Positions 1 through 11,570 of a stretch of 64,000 nt of DNA are shown here, piece by piece. Every line of letters begins with the position of its first letter. Position 1 is the stretch's first letter. The position numbers were made by a program, and so were the translations under genes. This DNA comes from Eutrigla gurnardus (Eukaryota > Chordata > Actinopteri > Perciformes > Triglidae): assembly GCA_963514095.1 (NCBI GenBank), contig OY741280.1, forward strand, positions 19,071,689-19,135,688. Direction: 5' to 3'. The notes below the pieces were generated by a model, which worked only from the letters and a program-made list of their open reading frames with translations, made no database searches and had not been told where the DNA came from.

Positions 1-436
1 CAACGTACAACGTTACAAAGTTACAACGTTACAACGTTACAAAGTTACAACGTTACAACGTTACAAAGTTACAACGTTACAACGTTACAAAGTTACAACG
101 TTACAACGTTACAACGAAACAACGGTACAAAGTTACAACGTTACAATGTTACAAAGTTACAACGTTACAACGTTACAAAGTTACAACGTTACAAAGTTAC
201 AACGATACAACGTTACAAAGTTACAACGTTACAACGTTACAAAGTTACAACGTTACAACGTTACAATGTTACAACGTTACAACGTTACAATGTTACAACG
301 TTACAACGTTACAAAGTTACAACGTTACAACGTTACAACGTTACAAAGTTACAACGTTACAAAGTTACAACGTTACAATGTTACAAAGTTACAACGTTAC
401 AACGTTACAATGTTACAACGTTACAATGTTACAACC
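1..436. repeat. Octamer satellite, unit cGTTACAA / aGTTACAA
   Basis: About 54 head-to-tail copies of an 8-base unit fill the first 436 bases and run off the window start. The commonest units are CGTTACAA and AGTTACAA, often in the order C-C-A, which gives a 24-base higher-order period. A few units carry T at the variable site (ATGTTACAA context) or another single change. Most junctions contain the palindrome AACGTT with a central CpG. Because 24 bases is a whole number of codons and the unit has no plus-strand stop, the array reads open as an LQ(S/R)YNVT(T/K/M) repeat. I read this as an artefact, not a gene. The left boundary is unknown. Confidence 0.97.
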
Positions 437-565
437 TTACTCTGCAAACGCTGCTTTTCTCTCTCGGACTCCACCGGACCTTTTTTCTTTTCCTTTTACT
501 CTCCTTGCTGTTACCTCTGTCTGTCTCCCTCTCTCTGCTTCATGTCTCTCCTGTCTTTGCTCTTC

Positions 566-697
<132 letters not shown>

Positions 698-1509
698 ACT
701 CAGGCTAAACTGTGGGAACAGGCGGAGTCCATGTAAATCCTGGTGCTATAAATCAGGCCAGTCAAGCATCCAAAATGTGTGTGTGTGCGTGTGTGTAATA
801 TAATTGAAAATGAAGTGAAAATAAAAAATAACTGCCCGGTTGAATCTAATAAAAAAGGTTGCCTTCAGAACTTGTGATGAGCATGTGTTAAAGTTTATTA
901 TATGAGCAGTTTTTATTAGACTAAAAAGCAATAGAGCAGCCAGAACTGAACTCATTAGTCATCATGAGTCAGGTTCTGGAGTCTGGTAGCATCTATAGAT
1001 CTATAGATCTAGATAGTATAGATTAAACTAGAAAGTAATAATTAACTGAGCAGATAATACAAATAATTGGCCTTTACTTAAAGTCCCCCGGGCTGAAACT
1101 CTGCTACGAGATAACTTGTGATTTTCCACTCTGTTTTAATCTTTTATTGACGATACAACAAACAACAATCAATAGTTGAATCAATAATGAAAGTGATCAT
1201 TGCAGTCGTCGGAACATAAAGAAGCGGTGAGCAAAGTAAGTGATGTGAGTGAAAACGCCTCCGCGAGGGTCTCATCAGACAGGAAGTGACCTCACTCTTT
1301 CTCACACGCTGCTCCTCCAGTGTTCCTGCTGGAAGGTTCTTCTTGTCCTTCATCGTCTTCCTCGTCTTCCTCTTCAAAGATCTCCTTTTTTGTCCTGACA
1401 TAGCTCTAATGACACGGTGCGGCTTTGAAGCCTCCATTCTGGCTCTATTTATAAAACCGCTAGTTGCAGTGGCACTGACTCAGTGTCAGCAAGCAGCAGG
1501 GAGACTGAC

Positions 1510-1511
<2 letters not shown>

Positions 1512-1581
<70 letters not shown>
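1512..1581. repeat. (CA)n microsatellite
   Basis: About 70 bases of CA repeat with one CTCA interruption near 1539. Confidence 0.97.
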
Positions 1582-1685
1582 AGAGAAACGAAGAGAATGC
1601 TGGGAAGGCTTTACCTCTTCCTAGCAGCGTTGCCGTGGATACAGGGATTCAGGAAGTGGGGCTCTGCCAGCGGTCTATGGGGCCG

Positions 1686-1748
1686 GCAGCAGCAGCAGCA
1701 GCAGCAGGAGGAGGAGGTGGAGGAGGAGGAGGAGGAGGAGGAGGAGGA
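1686..1748. repeat. (CAG)n-(GAG)n trinucleotide tract
   Basis: About seven CAG units run straight into about fourteen GAG-type units with one GTG variant. It lies inside the open frame noted at 1597-1869. Confidence 0.95.
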
Positions 1749-1869
1749 TTTTTGGCAGCACTATCCCAGATGGAAAACCCAGCCGTTGTGCTGGACTCAC
1801 ACATCGCACACAGAAACATTCCCACCCTGTGACCAACCGCTCCGGTCGCTCCACAGTTCAGTCAGCTGA

Positions 1870-2521
1870 ACTCAGATCTGCTCTTTGGCAGCCAGCGGAC
1901 GTCAGTGTGAAGTTCTCACAGTTTGAGGGGTTAAGACTGTTTGTGAGGTTAAAGCGACGGTTTGTGTGACGGCTGGATTTCTTCTAAAAGACTTTGTCTC
2001 CTTTTTAAGGAAGCAGTGGTAAATATCTTAGAATAATAGATTACTCCAAATACTGAATGTTGGATTCACTTTGAATCTGAATAGTCAGATTAACGATGGC
2101 TGGATTCCATTTAGCTGCTCCAGTTTCAGGATCCTGGTATTGTGTGTATTTGGTTCACGGAGAATGTGAGTCAAAATGTTGAAACGTGAAAATAGCCTGT
2201 TTAAGAAAATCAACATACATTAAAATAGATTTTTAATAAACTCTCAACCGGTTGAATGAGAGATAGATGTCTTAAAACAATCTACTTTTTTAAAGAAATG
2301 AGCATTTAGCTCAATACACACTGGAGGCTAAAAATACATTTCAGGCTGTTCACAGTCTGTGAGCTGGATTCAAACTCATGAAAACCAGCAACAGACGCTC
2401 ACTCATCTGTGACTCCCTGTGGAGCTGGAATATAAGAGCCAATGATGGTCAATTCATTCTCTCAGGACGGGTATTGATCTGGTGAGCCGGTGACGGACAG
2501 ATCAGTGCATCAGCTCCCCAG

Positions 2522-2523
<2 letters not shown>
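1870..2523. other. Non-coding stretch, nothing recognised
   Basis: About 650 bases of unique-looking, moderately AT-rich DNA. I see no coding frame of note, no splice-framed exon and no named repeat. Confidence 0.6.
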
Positions 2524-2596
<73 letters not shown>

Positions 2597-2760
2597 ATGT
2601 ACTTCTATCTCTGTGAGGACATAACGCCTTACCCTAACGTAAACCTAATACCAGGTTCAGGGTTTTGAAGTTCTGTCCCAAAGTGATGGCTGGTCAAAGT
2701 GTCCTCACTTTCCGAAAATGTCAAGGTCCCCATAAAGATGGCTTTACAAGTCCACACACA
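2524..2760. repeat. (CA)n array followed by a teleost CA-linked interspersed repeat
   Basis: A CA array (2524-2593) is followed by a block with the landmarks CTATCTCTGTGAGGAC, CCTTACCCTAACGTAAACC, GTGTCCTCACTTTCC and GGTCCCCATAAAGATGGC, and it ends in TACAAGTCCACACACA. From memory, this order of landmarks is typical of a very common fish repeat that starts and ends next to CA tracts. The assignment needs a repeat-library search. Confidence 0.7.
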
Positions 2761-3379
2761 GTTTTCTTCAGTATTATATAAAGGTATTGAATTTAACCCT
2801 CATATCAGAGAGAAGTCAGAGAGAAGAGAAAGAAGCAGAAAAGACAACAAAGAGAAAGAAGAGAGAAAAAGTGAGATGAAGAAAGAGGAAAAAAAGCTCC
2901 CTTCTGTCTTTACGGCCTGTTGACTTTTCTTTGAATATAGAAACTTAGATGAGCTTTGAAATCACATCTCTCTAGTCTTTTCTCCTTGTCTTTTGAATAG
3001 ATGCTGTTAAGAAATTCCCTCCCTTTTCCAACCCACAGTGACATCATCCATGTCACTGAATCAGCTGCAAGGAGTCAAACAGACATTTACACACAATACA
3101 ACAAAATAAAGAACCAGAGACACACAGCCTTTATCTAAATATGTTCATATATCAGAGTGTTCCTTTGGTCCTCTGGTTGAATCAGTATTCAGTCTCATCA
3201 TCTCTACTGTTCCTCTTATAAACTCAGTCTAGACGCGATGACTAATGCAGCCTAGTTATGTCCCTCCTCTTCATCACTGCATTATTACTGTTGTTATATA
3301 GAAACGTTACATCATTCATGACCCCTGCGTGATCACGCTGTACGCCGATGAATTATACAGTGCCTCTACTTTTCCAACA
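2761..3379. other. Purine-rich and unique non-coding DNA upstream of the first coding exon
   Basis: Bases 2810-2895 are AG-rich and give a lysine/glutamate-rich chance reading frame. The rest shows no CpG cluster, TATA box or coding exon that I can support. Confidence 0.6.
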
Positions 3380-3480
3380 ATTCTTCTTTTCTCTTCCCTT
3401 CTTCTGACCTCCTTTCTCCCCCCCTCCCCCACCGCCCTCCATCCCTCCCTTCCTCTTCCTCATCCCTCTCCTCCCAGCAG
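3380..3480 (+). promoter_or_regulatory. Splice acceptor: long polypyrimidine tract ending CAGCAG
   Basis: About 100 bases of nearly pure C/T end in CAGCAG at 3475-3480, directly before the exon that holds the macf1 start codon. This is the layout of a strong 3' splice site, so the first macf1 coding exon is probably not the transcript's first exon. One or more untranslated exons should lie further upstream, in this window or outside it. The tandem CAGCAG allows alternative acceptor use three bases apart, within the untranslated leader. Confidence 0.75.
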
Positions 3481-3492
3481 CCCTGAAGTGAG

Positions 3493-3715
3493 ATGGAGTC
3501 GTCGGACGACGACACTCTGAGCGAGCGCTCCTGCGTCAGCGAGCCGTCCTTCCGTAGCGAGCGGTCAGGGGGGTCGTTGTCCCCGTGTCCCTCGGGACCC
3601 GTGGGGCCGCCGGGAGACACGTTGCCGTGGAACCTGTCCAAACACGAGAGGAGGAAGAGGAAGAGCCAGGACTCGGTGCTGGACCCGGCGGAGAGGGCGG
3701 TGGTTCGCGTCGCAG
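3493..3715 (+). CDS. macf1: macf1 alternative N-terminal coding exon 1 (PGDTLPWNL type)
   Basis: This is the N-terminal coding exon of a giant spectraplakin that crosslinks actin filaments and microtubules. It encodes 74 residues plus one base. It begins MESSDDDTLSERS, continues through SERSGGSLSPCPSG, then PGDTLPWNL, a basic KHERRKRKSQDS stretch, and SVLDPAERAVVRVA. This closely matches the MACF1 N-terminus as I recall it. Plectin and dystonin carry related PGDTLPWNL...LDPAERAV exons but different leading sequence. A TGA at 3484-3486 lies in frame just upstream, so the ATG at 3493 is the start. The exon ends at the donor CAG|GTAAGG in phase 1, which suits a next codon beginning with G (Asp of the conserved DERD). 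The Ser-Glu-Arg repeat block appears shorter than in mammals, and a PVGPP insert precedes GDTLPW. The exon is CpG-rich. It lies upstream of the calponin-homology actin-binding domain, and its serines are plausible phosphorylation sites (inference). Confidence 0.93.
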
Positions 3716-4282
3716 GTAAGGGCAACCGTCCGTCTTAAAGATACAGTGCAGGGTGCCTTTGAGCAAGGCATCTGCTGAGTTGGTCCCCTCACACTGACTC
3801 TCACTCACAGTCGAAGTGTTGGTGGACTTTCATTCATCCAAAAAGATCACAGACAGAGTCTGAATCTGCATCAGGAGGCAGCAGAGATGTTACAACCGTT
3901 GCTTCCATCAAAGAGTCGGTGAGATTTACAACAGAGGAGAGACATTCAGGTAGCTGAGCTTGTGATGAGCTATCAGAGAGTCACAGAGGCTCAGAAGTTC
4001 ATAGGGAATCTTGTATTGGGGAGTCCTCTCCTTTGCATGCTGACGTGTTCTTGGCTTCTCGTGTTCGATGGCGGCGCTTCCTCCTGGCTGTGATTAAACG
4101 CACACATCCTTGGGGGAAAAAGGCCCCATTTCCTGAAAAATCCACGGTCAGTAAATGTCACAGAGATGGGAGGAAAATCTGGTTGTGATCTCTTACATTT
4201 ATGTTGAACCCTGAGGTGGTTTTATTTTCTTCATCCTTCCACTCAGATGTGAAAGCTGAAGGTTAGAGACAACGTTTTAAAA

Positions 4283-4354
4283 CCTCTCTCTCTCTCTCTG
4301 TCTCTCTCTCTCTCCCTCTTCCTCCTCTTCCTCCTCCTCCTCCTCCTCCTCCTC
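4283..4354. repeat. (TC)n followed by (CCT)n tract
   Basis: An interrupted TC run is followed by about eleven CCT-type triplets. It is pyrimidine-only on the plus strand. Confidence 0.93.
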
Positions 4355-7350
4355 GCTGTAACTGAAGATGGAGGAGAATTGTAGGTTACTCAGTTCTCAG
4401 GGATTCCCCGCTCACGTGATGACACACTGGTAGCAGCTGAACGCTTCCCCTCTTTAAGTGGATGGAACTTTGATCATCATGATAATAGGAAGGGAAAGAA
4501 AATAAAAAATATAAATAATTCAAACAAAATAGAATATATATATTAGTAGTTTTCTTTTTAATATGCTGCTCTACCTCTACATCAGATACAATAAGATGCT
4601 TAGTTACATCAAACCAACAACCCTGTAGGGTTAAATTTGTCCTTACAGTATCATGCCTTCCTAACTCTCCCTGTCTTCAGGGCGTTGTAAGGAGACCTTC
4701 TCGTCTCGTGCTTCATCCTTTTTTTTTTAGCCTTTTTTATGTGAGAAATAAACTGGTATAAACTGGCCGCGCTTGTTATAATTCCAGAGACGTTGTAAAA
4801 GCCAGTGGCTTGGGAGGTGATGGGTGTCGGGACTACTTTATAGACATGGGACAGCATGTAGGTCAGGGACAGGCTGAAGGGTGATGACGCCTAGATCATC
4901 CTTTGTACGTGCATGTTAATGCTCTATAGTGGACATATGTGGAGAAAAGATGTATTTCCTGGAAACAGCACTACCAGACCTCCAGCCTTGATGTTTTAGA
5001 AGAGAAGCTTGTGTTTCTGAGCAGGATTTCACAGCAGAACGTTAGCGTGAAGAAGTGCTGTAAGTGTTTTTGTTTTGGCATGAAGAGAATGTGTGTTACT
5101 CTCGAGCTCAAAGCGAGGGAGGAAAACGTGAAATCAGCTAAATTAGACATTACATGTTGATGCAAGAAAACCAGAGAAGTATGTGTGTGTATTTCTGAGA
5201 CTGTGTCACATGCACACACACACAGTTTAAAGTGGGCTAAAAATGGAGAATGAGAAAGAGATCAAATGCAGCTTGTGATTAAAAAACAGTGAAAGGCGTA
5301 CTGTAATGTGAAACAAAGCTGATCTCTTCCAGAGGAGAGAAAACGTATCTACAACCTCAACAAGATTAAAATCATCTAATCATATACCTCAAAATACTAT
5401 GTAATCACCCATATGTTAAAGTCACTCACTGCTTCAGTGTTTTACATTACTTTCTTCATAACTCAACATTTAAAACATCCAACAGCAGCTTCGTCCTAAC
5501 GAACTTTAACATGTTTCCCCGACACCAACACGTGATGTATTTGCTGTTTTACACGTGAAGGACTAATTACAACCAGATCCGAGCAGATGTGGAATCAGTT
5601 AAAGACGGTCGGCGTCGTCACTTTGATGTCCTTTAACGTCCATTAAATTAAGATGAGGAAGTAAACGTCTCTTCAAACCAGGAATGCAACACACAGAGTG
5701 TGTCTGGTTTTCTGTCACGGCTGCTGGCAGAATGTGAGAAGGTAAATACAAGTGATCTCATATGACATGAATGAACGCTCTATGAGGCTAAACGGCTCAA
5801 CTTTTCCACTCCTCTTCTCATGCCTGTCGGATGAACATGTGACAGAAGAGACGGTTAGACAGGGAGGATTCCTGGCAGCACCTTTGGGCTGAGTCGGCGA
5901 GTCGGACTCGTTTGTGATCATCAGGCTGTGGCGGCAGCAGGTAGCGGCCGAGCTGCGGACAACACCTCACTGACACCGTCACTACTCTGCAGTGTGAAAC
6001 CATCTTTGTTCGAGTCTACGTCTCATTATCTTCCAAAGATTAAATATGGAAAACTCAACAGGTGGCACTTAGAAAAGAGGTGTAAATTTGAATTTCATGT
6101 GAGTAAAACACAAATACTGATGTTGTGCTTCCCTTGTAAATTCATAAATGAATGAATTCTCTTCAGGCGTTTAGACACTAAACCATCAAGAGGAAGCAGG
6201 AGCGATGCTCCCAAATGTCCTCTGTATGATCCAGCGGGTAGCATCCAGTATTTCCCAGGCGTGTCTGGTGCTCACTCTGGCGTGAAGGCTTTTGTGATGA
6301 TATTACATTTTACATAATATGGACTATGTGTTTACATTGACCTCAATTTCCATTCGGGCCGAGGCTGGAATGTGGAAAATGAATACATTAGGCTGCTTGT
6401 GCAGAGTTTACCAGAAATATGTGTGACGGGTGTTTTTCTTCTGAGCTTATTTGTAGAAAGTACTGAAATAAATGTAAGAGGAAGGAAAGGTTGCTCTACA
6501 GAAGAGAGTTGTTGAGAGAGAGAGCAAACACGAGGAGCTTTGTGAACATGAATTCACACCCAGAGAGGATAAAGAGACGCTGCTGTACTGGACTCTGTTA
6601 TCCAGCCTCTCTGGATGTGAATGTCAATGAAACCTCCGACAGCTGCTCGTTGTTTTGTTGATGCTAATGAGACTTTTTAGGATTTACCAACATTAGTGCC
6701 AATACTGGCAACAAATGTGTGTTTCATGATCGACAGATAAAATGTTCATTTAGAGGAGTATGAATGAAGAAATGTATCGGTTTTACAAACGCACACAACA
6801 GCTGTTATTAATATCACTATTCTGCATTAGGGTTTAATTGCAGATTGTGATAAAAAATGAGTTGATGGTGAATTTTCATTCATAAAAAATCTGTCTAGAT
6901 CACCATCATGTTAGAAAGGTGATCAAATTAAATGCATCCATTATTTTTTATTGGTCCTTTAAGAGCTTCACTAAAAAAGATGTGCTGAAAATGTGTAATT
7001 TAACTGATGTAACAAACATTCAGTTTTAAAAGCAAAACCATGATGTTTCACTAAACCTAATCAAGGAGTTTGTTGCCTAAACATAACCAAGTTGTTTGTT
7101 TTGTCTCAATTTACAACGTCAACCCCGTGTGTAAAGATAGAATCTGGAAATGAACACGTTTCCCTTGAAACATAAGGAGGGTTTAGTTGTATGGGAGTGT
7201 CGACTAATAACTCTCACGATCTGTAAAGACGTAGAACATAAAGCATGTAAAGATCTGTAATCTCTAAACTCTCATTACTGCATATTTCTGTGCGTATATA
7301 TTTCGGTTGGTTCAGTTTATTCTCAAATGGAGTGTATGATGCACCATATC

Positions 7351-7396
7351 TGTGTGTGTGTGTGTGTGTGTGTATGTGTGTGTGTGTGTGTGTGTC
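7351..7396. repeat. (TG)n microsatellite, one interruption
   Basis: About 46 bases of TG with a single TATG interruption near 7373. Confidence 0.95.
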
Positions 7397-7613
7397 TGAC
7401 TGCAGCAGTGATCGTTTATGCACGTGAACATCAGGACCCCAGACGTCGGTGCCTGCATGTAACTTAGGCGTCCAACGCGCCGCCTGCTGCTGCTGCTGCT
7501 TCCACATTTCTTTCCCTGCAGGCGGCTGAATGGGAAGCCCGGGCTGTTCCAGCATGTTGCCATGGTGACATGGTCTCCTCTGTTTCCATGGTTAGAAAAG
7601 ACGAGGAGAAGCA

Positions 7614-7850
7614 ATGGTGGCGGGGGTTAGAGAGACTGACAGGGAATATAAAAGGAGGGCAAAACAAATAGTGAAAGGGAGGGAGAGAGTGTCCGAATTT
7701 CAATTTGGAAGGGGGGGAAAACAGGAGGGAGTCGGTAAAAGAAAAGAGGGAGGGAATGATGGAGTTAAAGGTTATGGAGAGAGGAAAGAGAGATGGGGGG
7801 GTGTTGATGGAGGGAAAAAGAGGGCAAGGTTCAAAGAGGAGGGGGAAATA
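7614..7850 (+). repeat. Purine-rich, strand-asymmetric tract
   Basis: About 240 bases consist mostly of A and G on the plus strand, with several G runs of five or more. An 83-codon frame is open through it, but its product is a Lys/Arg/Glu/Gly-rich low-complexity string, as expected from composition alone. Confidence 0.8.
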
Positions 7851-9514
7851 AATGATGACTTCTAACTGACGATAAGGATCACTGAAAACAAACCGCAGCA
7901 GAGGTTGAAAGGAATCTGAACGGGGTTAAAAAGAAGAAAGATGGGTGTTCGATGTGGAGGAAGAGGGAGGAATTTATCCTGAAAGGCAACTAATAAAATA
8001 CAGCAATTAGAAGATAAAGTTAGGCAAAGAGAGTGTGTTGAGCTCTAAAGTTTGACGCCAGTTATGATTATTTCATTGCAACATCCAGCAAAGTGTTTAA
8101 AGGTCTATGATGTATAAAGAAGTGACGTGTGAGTGCTTTGAAATCACATGGTTCCCTTAATGTTGACGTGTTTTGAATGTTTAACTATGATTGAGTTACT
8201 TGTTAAAGCTGAGACTGTAGGGGAAAGGTCAGATTAGTAAGAATCTTATCTAAAATTCTGCGGTCAAATAACACACTAATCCAAATCACGCTCATTTTAC
8301 AGTAACTTCATTCAATCCGGTTCATTCCTGGTGATTCGGGACACAGAGCTGCTTTATTATTGGCTGTAATTCAAACAAAAATGCAGACGTGGATAATCAG
8401 ATCACGTGGATAATCGTAGATGGAGGGTCAGAAATGAGAAGACTTAAAGCTCTGCTGCTGAGGCGTTGGTCATGCTGATGTGTTGAGGACTGTTTGTCCT
8501 TTTGGCTCTCGGAGCACATTCATTGTGCAGCTGGACGCTGCATGACAGCACACAAGCACACCCTCACATGCATGCATGTGTGCACGCACACTGCAGACAG
8601 AGAACAGTGTGAGTGACAGATCGAGGAGGAGACGCCCCAGACTGTCAGCAGCCCTTATTATCCAGCCAGACTTTTACTTCCCTTATTTAGGGTTATTGTG
8701 TGTTTGGTAAGGGGTTAAACAATAAAAAGGAAGGACAAAGAAATGGAAGAACATAAAGAGTGAAAAGAAAGTCACTCAGTTTGGTGTAATTATCGGTGTC
8801 CACCACTAGGCGGCGATATGATGCCAATGTTTCTGTTTATGGCATTAGATTATACAGGTATAGCTAATAAAAGTGTAACTTTAACTCCAAAGATGAGGTG
8901 AACTGGCAGGAAACAGCAGAGCGGGACCAGAGCAGTGGTTTCAAAGTCGTGCAGCCATTCGTGCATCTTTTATCCCACAGAAATCCACATCTGCTTCAAC
9001 CCTTGTTTCCTGCTCTTCCTGTTCTACTCCCTATTTACAAAAGAATTTTGATTTCTGCTAGAAGCTAACATTATGCTGCACTGTAAAGTCATCTTTTTGT
9101 GTCTCCACATGGGATTAAATTACATAATATTTAGACCATTTCAGGCTGAATGATTGGCTTTGACCTCTGGATGATCGCATGCTGAGATGAACCTCTGATG
9201 ACTGTGTTTCACACAGTAGCTCGGACTCACTCGGCTTGTGGCAGGAAGTTAATTCTTTTCAATGGTTGCCTATTTTTATTATCTGGTATGGTTTTGGCCA
9301 AGAATGGGTCTGTGATTGCATTTCTTCTGCACTCGTCGTGGGTCCAAGGATGGAAAATCTCAATGAAAGATCTGTGTGTTTATTGGCTCTTGGAGTTGAA
9401 TTATGTTCACCACAGTTGTCTGTAATGTAGATTAGCCTTTAGATGGCAGTGTGCCCTCATTCAATCACTTCAGTCATCCACAGCCAAATCATGAAATGTA
9501 TTCGTCTCTTGTTA

Positions 9515-10045
9515 TATTTAAAGGTTACTTACTTTACTGTTATTTGCCATTGTTTTTTTTCTGACGTTGCAATGGAAACCAATAGAAAATACTATTTTAT
9601 CATAGTATAAAAATGATCACTCAGAATGTATATGTATTTATTTCAAAGGGAATGTAACTAAGTATTTACAGTAAGGTATTTTACTTTAGTATTTCCATTT
9701 AATTTGACTTTATCCTTTTACTCAGCTATATTCTTGAGGCAAATCTGGTACTTTTTACTCCACTAAATAATTAATACAATAAATAAATTCCACTTTATTA
9801 TTAGGCCCACAGTCTTAAGCCGTATAAAAGTAATTAAAATATGCTCCATCTTACCAGCTGCAACATTAAAAAGTGATGAACACATTGATGCATCCATATA
9901 GTCCAGTGATGAATTCTTTGAGTAGAACTACTTTTACTTTTGGTACTTGAGTAGGATTTTGGATGCAGGACTTTCACTAGTTACAGAATATTTCTACACT
10001 GTTGTAGCAAGTAAAATATCTGAATACTTCTACCATGTCTACCAT
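9515..10045. mobile_element. Relic of the teleost 'ACTTTTACTT...GTACTTGAGTA' interspersed repeat
   Basis: The block is built of degenerate motifs such as TACTTTTTACTCCACTAAATA, ACTACTTTTACTTTTGGTACTTGAGTA, GGATGCAGGACTTTCACTAGTTAC and ATCTGAATACTTCTACCA. From memory these match a very abundant teleost non-autonomous repeat whose ends read like CTTTTACTTAAGTAA...GGATCTGAATACTTCTTCCACC. No protein-coding part is present. A shorter piece in the opposite orientation seems to be present at about 38243-38290. Confidence 0.65.
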
Positions 10046-10199
10046 TACTACACATTTGGTATGTTTATCCCCTAATGTACTGTTATGTACCACCTGTATT
10101 TAGTAATGTAAAGAGTTAAGCCATTATGATCAGGAATATTGTCACAATTAACACTAATTATTAAAAAAAATCGATATTTGACATCATCCTTCCCTAAAA

Positions 10200-10590
10200 A
10201 AAATCCTTGTATGTGGCAGTTAATTAGATCCGCCATCTTGCATTCCCCATCGTTCGTCCACTTCTTCTACACCTGCTTCTTTGACGGAATGGCTCACACG
10301 ATAGTTTAACGTTTTCCTCAAGGACTACAGTTATTTAAGAAACAACACAAATACGAATACTTCCTTCTTTCACGAGAAGAATGATGATTTTCTACTTCTG
10401 GAGGTGAGAACTTGATTTCCAACCGCCAACTTCGGCGAACGTTGTCGTCGTTAACCACCGGAAGTGATGACAGTGCAAGTAATTTATCCGACAATTACAG
10501 GTGTAGTTAATTAGTTTGACAGTAGAATACAATTGTATATTTATGTTAGTATATTTTGGCCTGCCCTGGGGTGTCGTGGTTTCTGTCACC
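10200..10590 (+). promoter_or_regulatory. Probable distal promoter elements of the second macf1 first exon (YY1-like and ETS-like sites)
   Basis: CGCCATCTTG at 10231-10240 fits the YY1 consensus. ACCGGAAGTG at 10457-10466 fits a strong ETS site and is followed by TGATGACA. Both lie several hundred bases upstream of a CpG-rich block that leads to the exon at 11571. The motif matches were read by eye and occupancy is inference. Confidence 0.4.
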
Positions 10591-11570
10591 GAGCCGTGCC
10601 CACCGTCTGGGGGCGCTACAGCTCCATTTTCCAGCGGTAGCCATGTAAGCTAGCTAGCTAGCCGGCTCTTCTTCTTCTCCTCCTGAAATTCCCTCGCGGC
10701 GGCGGCGGCGGAGGTTCCTGGCGTGGCCGGTAGAGAGGGATGGAAGACAGCCACTGAGCTGAGAGCCGAGAAACCCGAGCACAAGAGGGAAGCAGAGAGA
10801 GGGAGAGAAACGGACACATTCAGACGGAGGCACCGAGACCGCATAGCCACGGATCGAAGCGGCCATTTACGGCTGGGAAGCGCGCCGGGAGCACGGAGCG
10901 GCTCGCCTCGGATCCACAGGACGCAGACACCGCCTGGGATAGGAAGTCCCGAGGAGTCCGGATACGGTTTCGCCGGGAGCTCCGCCGATTTAGGGGGGTG
11001 ACGGAAACAGACACACTACCCCCCTCCCCTCTACGGACCGTCATCTGCGGGGGGTGTAAGGATCGACTCCCTCCCTTCGCACACAGGAGGCTCAAAAAGC
11101 AGCAGTCGCCGGGTGGAAGCCGATATTCAAGGAGGGACTAGTCGGAGACGTAACACCGGGGTGATGCGACCGTGTGTCCCCGCACACACACGCACAGACA
11201 CCGCGGCAATGGAGAGATAGCGTTTATGTAACCTCCATTCAAGTAGATAAATGCGTATTTTTTAATGTTTTGCCTTTTCATAAAAAAAAACGCCCTCACT
11301 TCAGGCTTTTGTTGTCCCCTTTTTTATCCCCTTAAGTATCCCCGAGGATTATCTAACCCCGCTTTGGAAGTGAGCGACTCGGCTTTTAGTCTGCGTCAAT
11401 GCATCATATTCACTAGTTTCACACAAGACGGTGTTTAAATTGGACGCCGGAGAAGGGAAGGGGAGGAAGGATCCAGAGCTGGGTGGCTCTACGCGCAGCA
11501 GCGGACCGGCTCACTGCGGTAGTCTGCGGGCCGACCCCTCTCGACTCCCGAGCCGGCTTGCAGAGCCACC
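10590..11570 (+). promoter_or_regulatory. macf1: CpG-island promoter and 5' UTR of alternative macf1 exon 2
   Basis: This block is markedly richer in G+C and CpG than its surroundings: GCGGCGGCGGCGGCGG at 10696-10711, CGCGCCGGGAGC near 10881, and dense CpG up to about 11200 and again at 11440-11560. No TATA box is obvious, as is usual for CpG-island promoters. GCTAGCTAGCTAGC sits at 10650-10663. A 92-codon open frame at 10723-11001 is a by-product of composition. The exact transcription start cannot be fixed from sequence. Confidence 0.75.

Larger units (their letters stand above)
1446..1869 (+). other. TATA-like box plus short ORF with leader-like N-terminus (unproven)
   Basis: A TATTTATAAAA stretch lies at about 1446-1456, followed by TGACTCA near 1477, a (CA)n array (1512-1581) and an ATG at 1597. 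That ATG opens a 90-codon frame to a TGA at 1867-1869. The frame starts MLGRLYLFLAALPWIQG, which resembles a secretion leader, then runs through Gln and Glu tracts encoded by the CAG/GAG repeats at 1686-1747. I recognise no protein family. A second open frame through the same repeat gives Ala and Gly runs. The order TATA box, about 30 bases, leader-like ATG is suggestive but easily due to chance. It could also belong to an untranslated upstream exon of macf1. Confidence 0.15.
3716..9514 (+). other. macf1: macf1 intron segment after exon 1
   Basis: Intronic DNA of mixed composition. It holds a TC tract with a CCT tract (4283-4354), a TG tract (7351-7396), a purine-rich block (7614-7850) and many short AT-rich stretches. 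Open frames here are short and either low in complexity or without family resemblance. No exon with a matching phase-1 donor and a plausible start was found. Confidence 0.7.

Noticed and set aside
7614..7865. 83-codon Lys/Arg/Glu/Gly-rich frame
   Set aside because: Result of a purine-rich tract; low complexity.
8565..8580. ATGCATGCAT palindrome as a possible microRNA hairpin or protein site
   Set aside because: The stem is too short for a pre-microRNA. The same ATGCATGCAT word recurs near 58465, so it is probably simple-sequence noise.
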